DNA of 64,000 bases, taken from NCBI GenBank assembly GCA_021773175.1, contig JAJFKO010000067.1:54611-118610 (forward strand), given 5' to 3'. The stretch's first letter is position 1; each line of letters begins with the position of its first letter. This document shows positions 1-8,958 of this stretch, one piece after another. The stretch is from Gammaproteobacteria bacterium (GTDB taxonomy: Bacteria; Pseudomonadota; Gammaproteobacteria; JAJFKO01). The notes beneath the pieces were generated by a model. The model was not told the origin of the DNA and did not search any database. It saw only the letters and a program-made list of their open reading frames with translations. The translations under genes were made by a program, and so were the position numbers.

Positions 1-65
1 GACAAAGCCACAGCACGACCAATGCCTCGACTTGCACCAGTTATAACGGCTATTTGTTGTGACAT
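1..65 (-). CDS. Short-chain dehydrogenase/reductase, N-terminal fragment
   Basis: The gene runs off the left edge, so only the first ~21 residues are visible. They read MSQQIAVITGASRGIGRAVA, which contains the TGxxxGIG dinucleotide-binding motif of the SDR family at the first beta-alpha turn. The start ATG (complement of 63-65) is preceded by GGAGAA about 7 nt upstream. SDR enzymes of this type use NAD(P)H to reduce carbonyl groups (FabG- or PhaB-like roles are typical), but the substrate cannot be inferred from so short a piece. Confidence 0.8.
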   Translation of the reverse strand, partial: MSQQIAVITGASRGIGRAVAL

Positions 66-76
66 CAGAAATTCTC

Positions 77-97
77 CTATAGAACTTACGCGAAAAA
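77..97. repeat. Terminal fragment of the AGGACTTACG palindromic repeat
   Basis: CTATAGAACTTACGCGAAAA closely matches the outer end of the palindrome at 18719-18842, whose right end read on the other strand is CTATAGGACTTACGCAAAA. It sits between the SDR start and the transporter stop. Only one arm is recognisable, so it is probably a decayed or partial copy. Confidence 0.45.
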
Positions 98-111
98 GCG
101 CTTGTTATTAA

Positions 112-1587
112 TTAGCGATTAATTAAACCTTTAATCAGCGGTATACAAAGCACCATAACAACTCCGGCAGCAATTGCTGCTAAACCTATGTAGAAAAAGG
201 TATGCATGTAAATGGGATTTGTCATCTGTGGCGTTGCGCTATCAGGCACAACCGCTGATCTCGCCAAATAACCAGAAATTACTGCGGATAAGCCAGTAAA
301 TAATTGCCACATCCCCATTAACGCACCTTCTTTGCCGCGTGGTGATAAGCGACCAACCATCGACATACCAATAGGTGATAGCAATAATTCCGCTGTTGTT
401 AAACATAAATAACCAAAGATAATCCAGCTCATATTTGTTAAATGTTCAGCGTTAGCAAAATGAATACCTAAGGTAAACAACCAATAGCCACTACCCATAA
501 ATAATAATGACAAAGAAAATTTCGTTGGCAACGATAAATCTTTGCCGCGTTTACTTAAAAACTTCCATAACCAACTAAAAAACAAACCTAGAGTTAGAAT
601 GAAGAATGGATCCAAGCCATAATAAGCAGAAGGCGGGATAACAAAATTAGCAATATTTCGCTGTACATTATGATCGATAAAAATCGTAATTAATGATGGT
701 TCCAGCATATATAGAGACCAGAAAAAAACTGAAGCAATCGATAAGATTAAAAATGCGATCAACTTAAATTTTGCTAATGCTGTCGGCTGTTTTACAGCAA
801 GAATCAATACGCCTGCTGAACCTGCTAAGGCTAGAAACCATAAAAAGGCACTGTCCCATTGCACATATTGTAAAAGTAACACGGCAAAAGGTATCCCTAT
901 CACAGAAAGAACAACAACAATCAATATACGCCATGGTAATTTCAATGATGTGTCCGCATCAATAGAGCGCCCAGGGTAAGCTTTATACGATTTAAGCAAC
1001 GGTATAATAAGTAATATAGACAGCGATGAAACTAATGCACCAATAAAAAAAGTTGTGTTATAACCACAAAATCGTACTAAATAACCACCTAAAAATGTCG
1101 AGACAACAAAACCAGCATTAAAAATAATATAGAATAAGGTATAGCCGCTATCACGTCGCTTATCTTCTTTGTCATAACAAAAACCAACAAGACACCAAAG
1201 TGTCGGCGTAAACATACCGTTACCAATAGTAAAAATTGCCAAACCCAAATACATCATATGTAATGATGGAAGACTTAAGCAAAATAAGCCCGCTAAACAG
1301 ATCACCAAACCAACAAAGGTTACCGGACGATAGCCAAATTTAACGGCAAAATAGCCACCGATAAGGGGTAAGGTGAACATTAAAGAATTGAAAGCAGCGA
1401 ATAGACTATAAGCCGCTCCGGAAGAAAATTGTAATTTTTGGACTAGATATAAAACCAGTAACGAATTAATAGTCCCGAAAGCAAAAGTGAAGAGAGCATA
1501 AGTAACGGCTAAATGCCATAAGCGTCCAGGTTGGCGCTCAGACTTCGCCTCTACAGTATGTCCCACCGTATCTGTTATTGCTGTCAT
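112..1587 (-). CDS. POT/PTR-like major facilitator transporter
   Basis: This 491-residue integral membrane protein has about 12-14 hydrophobic segments. Residues ~76-92 (GGYFAVKFGYRPVT) match the loop 2-3 motif of proton-dependent oligopeptide transporters. Residues ~147-160 (SGYTLFYIIFNAG) match the family FYxxIN signature. I infer proton-coupled uptake of small peptides or similar solutes. The first helix (around residues 28-48) shows no ExxER proton-coupling motif, which is unusual and may mean a different substrate or coupling mode. The ATG at 1585-1587 has GGGAG 5 nt upstream and is preferred over an in-frame TTG 12 nt earlier. Confidence 0.78.
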   Translation of the reverse strand: MTAITDTVGHTVEAKSERQPGRLWHLAVTYALFTFAFGTINSLLVLYLVQKLQFSSGAAYSLFAAFNSLMFTLPLIGGYFAVKFGYRPVTFVGLVICLAGLFCLSLPSLHMMYLGLAIFTIGNGMFTPTLWCLVGFCYDKEDKRRDSGYTLFYIIFNAGFVVSTFLGGYLVRFCGYNTTFFIGALVSSLSILLIIPLLKSYKAYPGRSIDADTSLKLPWRILIVVVLSVIGIPFAVLLLQYVQWDSAFLWFLALAGSAGVLILAVKQPTALAKFKLIAFLILSIASVFFWSLYMLEPSLITIFIDHNVQRNIANFVIPPSAYYGLDPFFILTLGLFFSWLWKFLSKRGKDLSLPTKFSLSLLFMGSGYWLFTLGIHFANAEHLTNMSWIIFGYLCLTTAELLLSPIGMSMVGRLSPRGKEGALMGMWQLFTGLSAVISGYLARSAVVPDSATPQMTNPIYMHTFFYIGLAAIAAGVVMVLCIPLIKGLINR

Positions 1588-1784
1588 TCTTTCTCCCAAG
1601 AAAAAACTTCTTATATTATTAGCTTCTTTTATTTTTTTCAGGCTATAGATTTTAAGATATCCACTTGATGCCGAAATACATTAACAACGAAGAACCAGCC
1701 ATCACAAAGTTGTATTTAATTGAAACTAATTTGTTAGAATACGCAAACTCAAATGAAGAAACAAGCGAAAAATTAGGCTATGTC

Positions 1785-1824
1785 AAAAAGGCTAACGGGG
1801 TTAATTTAAACCAGTTAGCCTTTT
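1785..1824 (-). terminator. Rho-independent terminator after transketolase
   Basis: An 11-bp perfect stem, AAAAGGCTAAC (1786-1796) with GTTAGCCTTTT (1814-1824), encloses a 17-nt loop and leaves a T run on the minus strand. It lies just beyond the tkt stop at 1844. The symmetric A/T tails would let it work in both directions. Confidence 0.8.
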
Positions 1825-1843
1825 ATAGAGCATTTAAGAGGAT

Positions 1844-3838
1844 TTAAAAGAATCTTTTCAGTGTTAACACAATGTTGTCGACCGTAATTCCAAATTCACG
1901 GTATACATCTTTGTATGGCGCAGATTCACCAAAGCAACTCATACCAATAACTTTGCCCTGCAAACCAACATACTTATACCAATAATCACTACTTGCTGCT
2001 TCAACTGCAACTCGTGCAGTGATGCGTTGAGGCAAAACACTTTCTCGGTATTCTTCAGCTTGTTCGTCAAAAATATTGGTCGATGGCATAGAAACCACCC
2101 TGACTTTATGACCAGCATGGTTAAGTTGGGTTGCAGCTTCCACAGCTAACTCAACTTCCGAACCGGTTGCAATAACGATCGCTTGTGGCTCGCCTTCCGG
2201 TTCCAATAAAATATAACCTCCACGCGCAATATTCTCAATTTGTTTCGCATCGCGTTGTTGTTGTTTGATCTTCTGTCTTGTTAAAAACATACAGGTAGGT
2301 TGCTCATGATTTTCTAGTGCATGTTGCCAAGCAACAGCCGTTTCAGTTAAATCACAAGGGCGCCAAGTTGATAAGCCAGGAATTAAACGCAACGAAGGAA
2401 TATGTTCGATCGCTTGATGTGTTGGACCATCTTCACCTAAACCAATAGAGTCATGTGTAAATACATAAATAACTTGTTGCTGCATCATCGCCGATAAGCG
2501 CACAGCATTACGTGCATAATCAGAAAAAACTAAAAAGGTTCCAGCATAGGGAATCATACCGCCATGACGCGCAATACCATTCATGATTGCTGACATACCA
2601 AATTCACGCACACCATAATTGAGATAGTTACCATGTGCATTTTCCGGCGTGTAAACTTCACTGCCAGACCAAAATGTATTATTCGAACCACTTAAATCTG
2701 CTGAGCCACCAAATAATTCTGGCAACATCGGACCATACGCTTCTAAACATAATTCAGAGGCTTTACGTGTCGCAACATCTTGTGGTTCTGCTTGCGTTTT
2801 CTGAACAAACGATTTTGACTTTTGTTGCCACTCTGCTGGTAACTGTTTAGCAAGACGACGTTGTAACTGTTCAGCTAATTGCGGATGTGCTTCTTGATAA
2901 GCTGCAAACAACGTTTGCCATTCATTTTCAATGCTACTGCCTTTTTCACGCGCATCCCATTGTTGATAAATTGCATCCGGCACGACAAACGGTGCATGCG
3001 ACCAACCTAAATTTTCACGTGTAGCGGTAATTTCAGCCTCACCTAAAGCCGCACCATGACTTTTTGCAGTACCAGCTAAATTTGGCGCCCCAAAACCAAT
3101 TGTGGTTTTACAACAAATCAACGTCGGTTTATCTTTTACAGCAATAGCTTTCATAATCGCGCCGCGAATCGCTTGCGGATCGTGACCATCAACGCCGGCT
3201 TCAACATGCCAGTTATAACTCGCGAAACGTTGTGGTGTGTTATCGGTAAACCAGCCTCCAACTTCACCATCGATAGAAATACCATTGTCATCATAGAAAA
3301 CGATGAGTTTACCTAAACCTAAGGTTCCAGCTAAAGAACAAACTTCATGCGAAATACCTTCCATTAAACAACCATCGCCAGCAAAGGCATAAGTATAGTG
3401 ATCGACTAAATCAAAACCTGGACGATTAAATTCTGTTGCTAAACGCGATTCAGCTATTGCAAGCCCCACAGCATTCGCCAAGCCTTGGCCTAGTGGACCG
3501 GTCGTAACTTCAACCCCAGGGGTATAACCTAATTCAGGATGGCCCGGCGTTTTTGAATGTAACTGTCGAAATGCTTTTAGATCATCAATGCTTAGGTCGT
3601 AACCAGCTAAATGGAGTAGGGAATATTGCAACATAGAGCCATGACCATTCGATAGAATAAACCGATCGCGATTTAGCCAGTCTGGATTGCTTGGATTGTG
3701 ACGTAAAAAATCGTTCCACAACACTTCAGCAATATCCGCCATGCCCATTGGCATGCCTGGATGACCAGAATTAGCCTGTTGGACAGCATCAATACTTAAA
3801 AAACGGATAGCATTAGCAAGATCGCGGCGCGTTGACAT
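1844..3838 (-). CDS. tkt: Transketolase
   Basis: The 664-residue product matches the usual ~663 residues of bacterial transketolase. It transfers two-carbon ketol units in the non-oxidative pentose phosphate pathway, using thiamine diphosphate. Visible landmarks are the N-terminal [10 protein letters not shown] loop, [13 protein letters not shown], the diphosphate-binding [12 protein letters not shown] segment, and the pyrimidine-domain segments [14 protein letters not shown] and [11 protein letters not shown]. The ATG at 3836-3838 gives [12 protein letters not shown], the family's normal start, with AGAGGA upstream; an in-frame TTG at 3862 would add eight atypical residues. It is monocistronic with its own terminator. 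Confidence 0.97.
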   Translation of the reverse strand: MSTRRDLANAIRFLSIDAVQQANSGHPGMPMGMADIAEVLWNDFLRHNPSNPDWLNRDRFILSNGHGSMLQYSLLHLAGYDLSIDDLKAFRQLHSKTPGHPELGYTPGVEVTTGPLGQGLANAVGLAIAESRLATEFNRPGFDLVDHYTYAFAGDGCLMEGISHEVCSLAGTLGLGKLIVFYDDNGISIDGEVGGWFTDNTPQRFASYNWHVEAGVDGHDPQAIRGAIMKAIAVKDKPTLICCKTTIGFGAPNLAGTAKSHGAALGEAEITATRENLGWSHAPFVVPDAIYQQWDAREKGSSIENEWQTLFAAYQEAHPQLAEQLQRRLAKQLPAEWQQKSKSFVQKTQAEPQDVATRKASELCLEAYGPMLPELFGGSADLSGSNNTFWSGSEVYTPENAHGNYLNYGVREFGMSAIMNGIARHGGMIPYAGTFLVFSDYARNAVRLSAMMQQQVIYVFTHDSIGLGEDGPTHQAIEHIPSLRLIPGLSTWRPCDLTETAVAWQHALENHEQPTCMFLTRQKIKQQQRDAKQIENIARGGYILLEPEGEPQAIVIATGSEVELAVEAATQLNHAGHKVRVVSMPSTNIFDEQAEEYRESVLPQRITARVAVEAASSDYWYKYVGLQGKVIGMSCFGESAPYKDVYREFGITVDNIVLTLKRFF

Positions 3839-3948
3839 AGGGTCGGTTCCTCTAGTTAGCAATAAAATTGCCGCAATTATAACGATCCACAGCTAAAATT
3901 ACAGTTAATTTACGCAGCAATGGGATTTAGCATGTTGTCTAATTTTTA

Positions 3949-3972
3949 CTCGGAACAGATTCCGAGCTTTTT
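3949..3972 (+). terminator. Hairpin with T tail, terminator-like
   Basis: CTCGGAA (3949-3955) and TTCCGAG (3960-3966) form a 7-bp stem with a 4-nt loop, followed by CTTTTT on the plus strand. No plus-strand gene ends here; it lies between the toxin remnant and the tkt promoter. It may simply block antisense transcription, so its role is uncertain. Confidence 0.35.
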
Positions 3973-4014
3973 GAGGATTTTTCGTAGTTGAATCCGAGAA
4001 ACAGATATTTATGT

Positions 4015-4275
4015 TTATTCGTAATGCGTCCACATCCTTAGTATTTTGACGCTCTTTTCTTTTTTTAACACTTGATAAACTAACCTATGCTGTATGTTGA
4101 TTCTTCTTGAATATGCACCGAGTAAATCGCCAATGAGCTTTTCAAATGGAGACGGATTTTGAAATGGCTTTTTTTATTATGAATAACAGTTCTTCGGTAT
4201 TAGTTTTAAGATTTTCTACAACAATTTTTTCGCATCTTTTTGCGCTTGCATTGTATAGTATATTTTATATGTCAC
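4015..4275 (-). pseudogene. Txe/YoeB-family toxin gene, broken by two frameshifts
   Basis: Immediately downstream of the antitoxin a GTG (complement of 4273-4275, overlapping the antitoxin TGA) opens MTYKIYYTMQAQKDAKK, a typical start of a Txe/YoeB ribosome-dependent mRNA interferase. After a run of six A's the frame hits TAG; adding one base continues as IVVENLKTNTEELLFIIKK. A second shift at a run of seven A's (one base too many) restores PFQNPSPFEKLIGDLLGAY, then SRRINIQHRLVYQVL and ILRMWTHYE before TAA at 4015. The two shifts cancel, so the total length (261 nt, ~86 residues) is that of the family. As written the toxin is not translatable in one frame. Both lesions lie in homopolymers, so sequencing error or transcriptional slippage must be considered. 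Confidence 0.82.
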
Positions 4276-4514
4276 CAATCAAGATCATCACCACATTGGT
4301 CAAGAGGTTGTTTAAGTCCATCAACAATACTTTCTCGCATACCAGGTATAGATAATAGATATAAAGTTTCTTGGATAGCACGCCAATCTGACTCTGCAAC
4401 TAAAACAACATTAGCTGTCTTACCTGTTATTTTTATCGCTTCGTGACTTTTCGCAACAGATACGACAAGGTTGTAAATATCGCTGCGTGCTTGAGTAATG
4501 CTAATTGTTTTCAT
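4272..4514 (-). CDS. YefM/Phd-family antitoxin
   Basis: This 80-residue protein starts MKTISITQARSDIYNLV, matching the YefM fold (MxTISYSEARxNL). The central stretch ITGKTANVVLVAESDWRAIQETLYLLS aligns with the family's ITRxxGxxVLMSxxEYxSLxETxYLL. Antitoxins of this family bind and neutralise a YoeB/Txe RNase and autorepress their operon through the N-terminal domain. The start at 4512-4514 fits the family; a longer in-frame opening to 4541 adds an atypical extension. Its stop overlaps the GTG of the damaged toxin gene, so it may now be an orphan antitoxin. Confidence 0.85.
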   Translation of the reverse strand: MKTISITQARSDIYNLVVSVAKSHEAIKITGKTANVVLVAESDWRAIQETLYLLSIPGMRESIVDGLKQPLDQCGDDLDW

Positions 4515-4694
4515 CAGAACATGTCCTATGGCTAATATCATTACTCAAACCTTAGCGTATGCTTTTACGCTCATCAATAAAATATATAATTTAATTTATG
4601 AAAAAGAAGATAAATGCTTATCCGAGACATTACAACGTGCGTTTTGTAAGAGAATTACAATAATCATTGTGCTACAAGCACTATAAAAAATGAA

Positions 4695-6083
4695 TCACTT
4701 ACCAATACAGAAGCTCGAGAAAATACGACCAAGTAAGTCATCGCTATGGAATTCACCGGTGATTTCACTTAACGCTTGTTGCGCTTGACGTAAGTCTTCC
4801 GCCAGCAATTCACCCGCTTGATGCTGTTGTAATTGTTGTTGGCCAACAGCGAGATGAGTTTGTGCTGCTTCGAGTGCTTGCAAGTGACGGCGGCGGGCAC
4901 TGAAGTTGCCTTCAAGTGTTGCATCAGCACCAGCTAATGTTTTTAAATGCTGGCGCAATAAGTCAATACCATCACCGGTTTTAGCAGATAGGGTTAGCAG
5001 AGCATAGTCTGCAAATTGTTGGCATTCTGCAGTATGGTTAAGTAAATCAATTTTATTGGCGACAATGGTTAAGGGTTTTTCGGCGCCGTACGCTTTAATG
5101 TCTTCTGGAATGAGCGCACTAAGTTTATCTTTGTCTAGCGCTGTTTGTTCAGCATCAACAACACATAAAATGTGATCAGCCGTTGTCACTTCGTTTAATG
5201 CGCGACGAATACCTTCTTGCTCGATCACTTCAGCATTGTCACGCAAACCTGCTGTATCTATAATATGTAATGGAATACCATCAATTTGAATTTTCTCGCG
5301 CAGCACGTCACGTGTTGTTCCAGGAATATCGGTAACGATTGCCGCTTCACGGCCGCTTAATTGATTCAATAAACTGGATTTACCGGCATTGGGTTTACCT
5401 ATAATGACGATATTCAAACCTTCACGTAATAAAGCACCTTGCTGGGCGCTGTGTTGCACGGCAGTTAATGTCGTAATGATATTTTGTAGATTAGTATGAA
5501 TCTTATTATCCGCTAGAAAATCAATTTCTTCTTCAGGAAAATCAATTGCCGCTTCTACATAAATGCGTAAATGAATAAGTTGCTCGACGAGCTCATGGAC
5601 TTTTTTAGAAAACTCACCTTGCAAAGATCGCATCGCACCACTTGCCGCTTGGCGTGAATTGGCATCGATTAAATCGGCAATAGCTTCGGCTTGCGCTAAG
5701 TCGAGCTTACCATTCAAAAAAGCACGCTCGGAGAATTCGCCCGGACGGGCAACGCGCGCCCCCAAAGATAAAATACGCTGTAACAACATATCCATCACTA
5801 CAGGACCGCCATGACCATGCAATTCCAATACGTCCTCACCTGTAAACGAATGTGGATTCGGAAAATACAGTGCTAAACCTTCATCAATGGCTTGTTGATC
5901 AGCATCACGAAAAATATGGTATTCAGCAACACGTGCTGTGGGTATCTTACCTAAAAGTTCAGTCGTAATATGTTGAGTATTAGGACCTGAAATCCGAATA
6001 ATGCCGATACCTCCTCGGCCAGGTGCTGTTGCTGGTGCTGCTATGGTGTCGATTGAATTATGATTTAATGCTGCTGTTTTCAT
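4695..6083 (-). CDS. mnmE: tRNA uridine-5-carboxymethylaminomethyl GTPase MnmE
   Basis: A 462-residue product of normal length. With MnmG it modifies the wobble uridine of several tRNAs. The N-terminal tetrahydrofolate-binding domain ([22 protein letters not shown] region) is followed by a helical domain. The inserted G domain from about residue 220 has G1 GKPNAGKSS, switch IPGTTRD, G3 DTAGLR and G4 NKID. The C terminus ends in the invariant FSSFCIGK. Its partner mnmG lies at 45.8 kb beside the origin; mnmE is also found near the origin in many gammaproteobacteria. Confidence 0.97.
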   Translation of the reverse strand: MKTAALNHNSIDTIAAPATAPGRGGIGIIRISGPNTQHITTELLGKIPTARVAEYHIFRDADQQAIDEGLALYFPNPHSFTGEDVLELHGHGGPVVMDMLLQRILSLGARVARPGEFSERAFLNGKLDLAQAEAIADLIDANSRQAASGAMRSLQGEFSKKVHELVEQLIHLRIYVEAAIDFPEEEIDFLADNKIHTNLQNIITTLTAVQHSAQQGALLREGLNIVIIGKPNAGKSSLLNQLSGREAAIVTDIPGTTRDVLREKIQIDGIPLHIIDTAGLRDNAEVIEQEGIRRALNEVTTADHILCVVDAEQTALDKDKLSALIPEDIKAYGAEKPLTIVANKIDLLNHTAECQQFADYALLTLSAKTGDGIDLLRQHLKTLAGADATLEGNFSARRRHLQALEAAQTHLAVGQQQLQQHQAGELLAEDLRQAQQALSEITGEFHSDDLLGRIFSSFCIGK

Positions 6084-6193
6084 TATGTTTTTTTTATCGC
6101 TAGTGAACTCAATGGCTCAGAGTATAACAAAGGTTTTGAATTAATTGACTTAATTTATAGCAAAGCATGCGCTTTAATTGGAATATTCATTGA

Positions 6194-6382
6194 ATATTCG
6201 GTCTAAGCACCGAAAAACCATCTCTCTCAGATGCTCGACACCTGAAAACATTTATGCAAGATTATCTTGAGTGTCAACAAAGCTATATTATTTGCCGTAC
6301 ACCACAACCTTATCAGATTAGTGAAAACATTTTAGTTTTACCATGGCAGGAACTAAAAACTATTTTTAATGAACCTTCGTGA
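6194..6382 (+). pseudogene. C-terminal remnant of a DUF4143 AAA-type ATPase
   Basis: There is no start codon, but an open frame from 6194 to TGA at 6380-6382 reads ...STEKPSLSDARHLKTFMQ, DYLECQQSYIICRTPQPYQI, then SENILVLPWQEL. This resembles the C-terminal nuclease-like tail of the AAA/DUF4143 ATPases common in mobile or defence-associated DNA (pattern F...Y......R....I...I..LPW..L). I infer a gene reduced to its last ~60 codons. The flanking DNA (6084-6193 and 6383-6677) holds no other gene I can support, only AT-rich sequence that probably includes the promoter of the next gene. Confidence 0.6.
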
Positions 6383-6677
6383 TTAATACGACGGACACAT
6401 CAAAACATTTCATATCAACACTCCATACAAAATATAATTTAATAACTGAAATTTTCGATCTCTTTTGGTAATAACTGTATACAAAAATTACGAGGATAAT
6501 CCTTTAATTTTAACTTCGTGTTCACTACAGTATATTTAATTTACAAAATGCAAAAAAGCCTATATTTTTCGCAAAAAATGCATTTTTGTTTTTATTCTCG
6601 AACAAATTTTGTATACAATGCCCAGATTATAAATTATCCAAATATTATATATTTAATCAACATGGGAGGAATTGGGT

Positions 6678-8291
6678 ATGGCTGGTGGAAGTGGAGCATG
6701 GGGACAAGGCGAGGAACAGGATGATGATTTAGGAGGATGGACAGCTCCACCTAGGGGTGGTCGACCACCAGCACCACCAAGTCAGTATTCTGCTGTGAGT
6801 GCGAGTGGTACTGCTGGCTTAGTTGATGGTGGCGCTGCCCCCGGAGGCCTCGCCGTTAACGCTTTACTAGATGGGGAGGAACTCGAGCCAGTTGGTGACG
6901 ATTTGCGTAAAGTTGGTCCAGGTGTTTTTGGTTTTATACAAGATGCAGCTGTTGGAAGTATTACTTGGGTATTAAGATTGCTTCTTATGCTAGTAACCAT
7001 TCCTTTTTTCTTCACAATATCGAAATTAAAGTTTGGAGCTCCAAGACGAGGCGATCAAAGATTACCCTCGAAAGATGCAATAGCAGAGCAAGCTAGATTA
7101 CTCATGGAGGGTGGTACATTAACTCTTCAAGCCCCTCCACCTAAAGCAGCATCGGCAACAACTCGTTTAATGAGTAGCGAAAGTAGTGAGAGTATCGGAG
7201 ATGTAGATACAGAAACAGAATTAAGAACATTCCTTAAACTGTTAAAGAGTGCTCGCCACTTACCTGCAAGGTTTAGACTCTTTATTACACATTATTTCTT
7301 ACAACCAAATTCAAATTTGCCAAAAGCTTTTCTAGTGCTTGCGGCATTATCAATACTCTATCATCGTTCAAGCTTATCAGAACCTTCAGATGCTGATGTC
7401 AGAGCTTTGAATGAACAGTTTTTTAATACTCCTAACGGTGGCGGAATGGTTTATTGTGAAACTGCTAATGAGATGTGTACTGATCCTAGTGCTGCTATAT
7501 TGGCATTACGCGAAATGAATAGTTTCTTACAACAAATACTCTCAGCAAGCCCAACTATTCCATTGGTAGTAGCTGCGGCAACGGTCGATGTAGGTCAGAA
7601 AGTTGTTAGTTTTCTGCAGTTATGGCATTACTACGCTTCAGAAGGGTTTGGTATGATTGCCACTGGTGTCTATGCTCTGACTTATGAACCACTGCAGCGT
7701 CGAATTGGCTTGCCAGATTTAGATATTGTAGCGACCTCTCTAGCACTCGGCATTGTGAGCTTAGCACTCGACCCTCGCCAAGCCAGCAATGGTAATGCTG
7801 ATCTTAATCAGGCACTGGGTGGAGGTTTTGTTCCACAAATTGGCACGTTGGGTAACGAAGTTGACACGTTTTGGCATAACATCAGCCAAAACCCAATGGG
7901 ACCACTCTTTCCGTTAGCGCTTACCTACTTGATAGGTTATCGCGGCCCTAAATATTTGGCTGAGCGTCTAGGTAAAGATGTCTGGAAGCATTTGCAAGAA
8001 GTTATTCCTGGCATTAAGAATGCTTGGCACAAATATAGAGGATATGATGAGCTCGGAGCATCTGCCTCTGAGGGTGGATATCAAGAGTTTGGAATGGATG
8101 ATGGACCTGGATTTGATATTGATGATTTCAGTGGTGCTGTTGCAGCCCTTACTCAACAACATGGCTCTGATTTTTGGGCTCAACAACATCAACAAAGAAG
8201 AACCGTTGCGCTTTTAGCGGAGCTACATCGAAGACATCCTGGTGAAGTTACGGTTACTGCGCGCGCAGGTTCAGGTCATCAGAGTTCGTAA
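6678..8291 (+). CDS. Orphan membrane protein with Gly/Pro-rich N terminus
   Basis: I do not recognise this 537-residue protein. The first ~60 residues are rich in Gly, Pro, Asp and Ala (MAGGSGAWGQGEEQDDDLGG and so on). A strong hydrophobic segment follows at ~92-114, and weaker ones occur near 212-226 and in several later stretches. The C-terminal ~70 residues are Gln/His/Arg-rich and hydrophilic. The start ATG at 6678 has GGGAGGA 7 nt upstream; another ATG at 6662 is in a different frame. A strong terminator follows, so it is a single-gene unit. The MAGG start is shared with two of the HAD-like proteins at 60-64 kb, which could be coincidence. A host-directed or envelope role is a guess from context. 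Confidence 0.72.
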   Translation: MAGGSGAWGQGEEQDDDLGGWTAPPRGGRPPAPPSQYSAVSASGTAGLVDGGAAPGGLAVNALLDGEELEPVGDDLRKVGPGVFGFIQDAAVGSITWVLRLLLMLVTIPFFFTISKLKFGAPRRGDQRLPSKDAIAEQARLLMEGGTLTLQAPPPKAASATTRLMSSESSESIGDVDTETELRTFLKLLKSARHLPARFRLFITHYFLQPNSNLPKAFLVLAALSILYHRSSLSEPSDADVRALNEQFFNTPNGGGMVYCETANEMCTDPSAAILALREMNSFLQQILSASPTIPLVVAAATVDVGQKVVSFLQLWHYYASEGFGMIATGVYALTYEPLQRRIGLPDLDIVATSLALGIVSLALDPRQASNGNADLNQALGGGFVPQIGTLGNEVDTFWHNISQNPMGPLFPLALTYLIGYRGPKYLAERLGKDVWKHLQEVIPGIKNAWHKYRGYDELGASASEGGYQEFGMDDGPGFDIDDFSGAVAALTQQHGSDFWAQQHQQRRTVALLAELHRRHPGEVTVTARAGSGHQSS

Positions 8292-8317
8292 TAAATTTAT
8301 TAACTTTCCTCATTTAG

Positions 8318-8348
8318 AAAAAGCCACTATTTATAGTGGCTTTTTTTT
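8318..8348 (+). terminator. Rho-independent terminator
   Basis: The stem GCCACTA/TAGTGGC around 8323-8340 is flanked by five A's on the left and eight T's on the right. It ends the orphan membrane-protein transcript. Confidence 0.88.
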
Positions 8349-8890
8349 ACTTATTTTATGCTCTCTTCTTTTTTATGTTCCTTTCTAGAAATTCATTTTT
8401 TAATAACAGCGATTATTTTTTCCTTTTTAAGTATAGGATACTAGATTGCCGTCTTTTATTGATAGTGCTTAGTTCTCACCAGTTTAAGCTAGCTAAAATA
8501 TTCTAGAATTCCATCCTGCCAAGGCCAAACAATAACTGAACCGAATTTTTTTCGCGCTTTACACTTTCATTATCCACAATAATAACCCTTTACAGGACTA
8601 ATTTTAGATCAGCCCTGACCCCCAGCCGCTATATTGGGAATGCTATCCGCTAATCTTAAGGCACACCATTAAGTTTGGTCGAAGCAACCTGAAGCTTTGC
8701 TCCCAATATAAAGGCTAAATTAGGTTGTGTGTCGCTAAATCCGCTCTGTCACAATGGCAGTATGGTTTCTTAGCTCTATAATAAACGAGCTTAGTGTAAG
8801 TTTTTTTGCTGTTAGGTTTAAGTTAAAAAATTTAAGCGCGGCAAAGACATTAGACTATTTTGAAGAGGCAATATCATTTCCCCATAAACA
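8349..8890. other. Intergenic region without a supportable gene
   Basis: About 540 bp between two terminators. It contains one perfect but isolated DnaA 9-mer, TTATCCACA, at 8570-8578 and a ~93-bp inverted repeat listed separately. Short open frames here lack a ribosome site and overlap the minus-strand terminator at 8891-8928. It may be decayed mobile DNA or an unannotated RNA. Confidence 0.5.
8624..8716. repeat. Inverted repeat enclosing ~60 bp
   Basis: TATATTGGGA (8630-8639) is the exact complement of TCCCAATATA (8701-8710). Outside it, AGCC at 8624 pairs with GGCT at 8713. The internal sequence is relatively GC-balanced against its AT-rich surroundings. It could be a small structured RNA, a MITE remnant or a mobile-element end; nothing decides between these. 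Confidence 0.5.
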
Positions 8891-8928
8891 AAAAGCCACT
8901 GTGCGTTACATATCGCACAGTGGCTTTT
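8891..8928 (-). terminator. Strong terminator of the large surface-protein gene
   Basis: A 15-bp perfect stem, AAAAGCCACTGTGCG (8891-8905) with CGCACAGTGGCTTTT (8914-8928), has an 8-nt loop and a T-rich tail on the minus strand. It lies 31 nt beyond the stop codon at 8959. Confidence 0.9.
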
Positions 8929-8958
8929 ATATATTTTTGAGCTTGCTATTAGTCGCTA

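Noticed and set aside
1665..1847. 60-codon plus-strand open frame
   Set aside because: It runs through the tkt terminator stem, has no ribosome site and no recognisable protein pattern.
4498..4686. 62-codon plus-strand open frame beside mnmE
   Set aside because: It overlaps the antitoxin start on the opposite strand, lacks a ribosome site and resembles nothing known; likely chance in AT-rich DNA.
8570..8578. Perfect DnaA box TTATCCACA
   Set aside because: It is isolated, with no second box nearby, and lies 37 kb from the cluster of boxes at 45.2-45.4 kb; a chance match in AT-rich DNA is likely.
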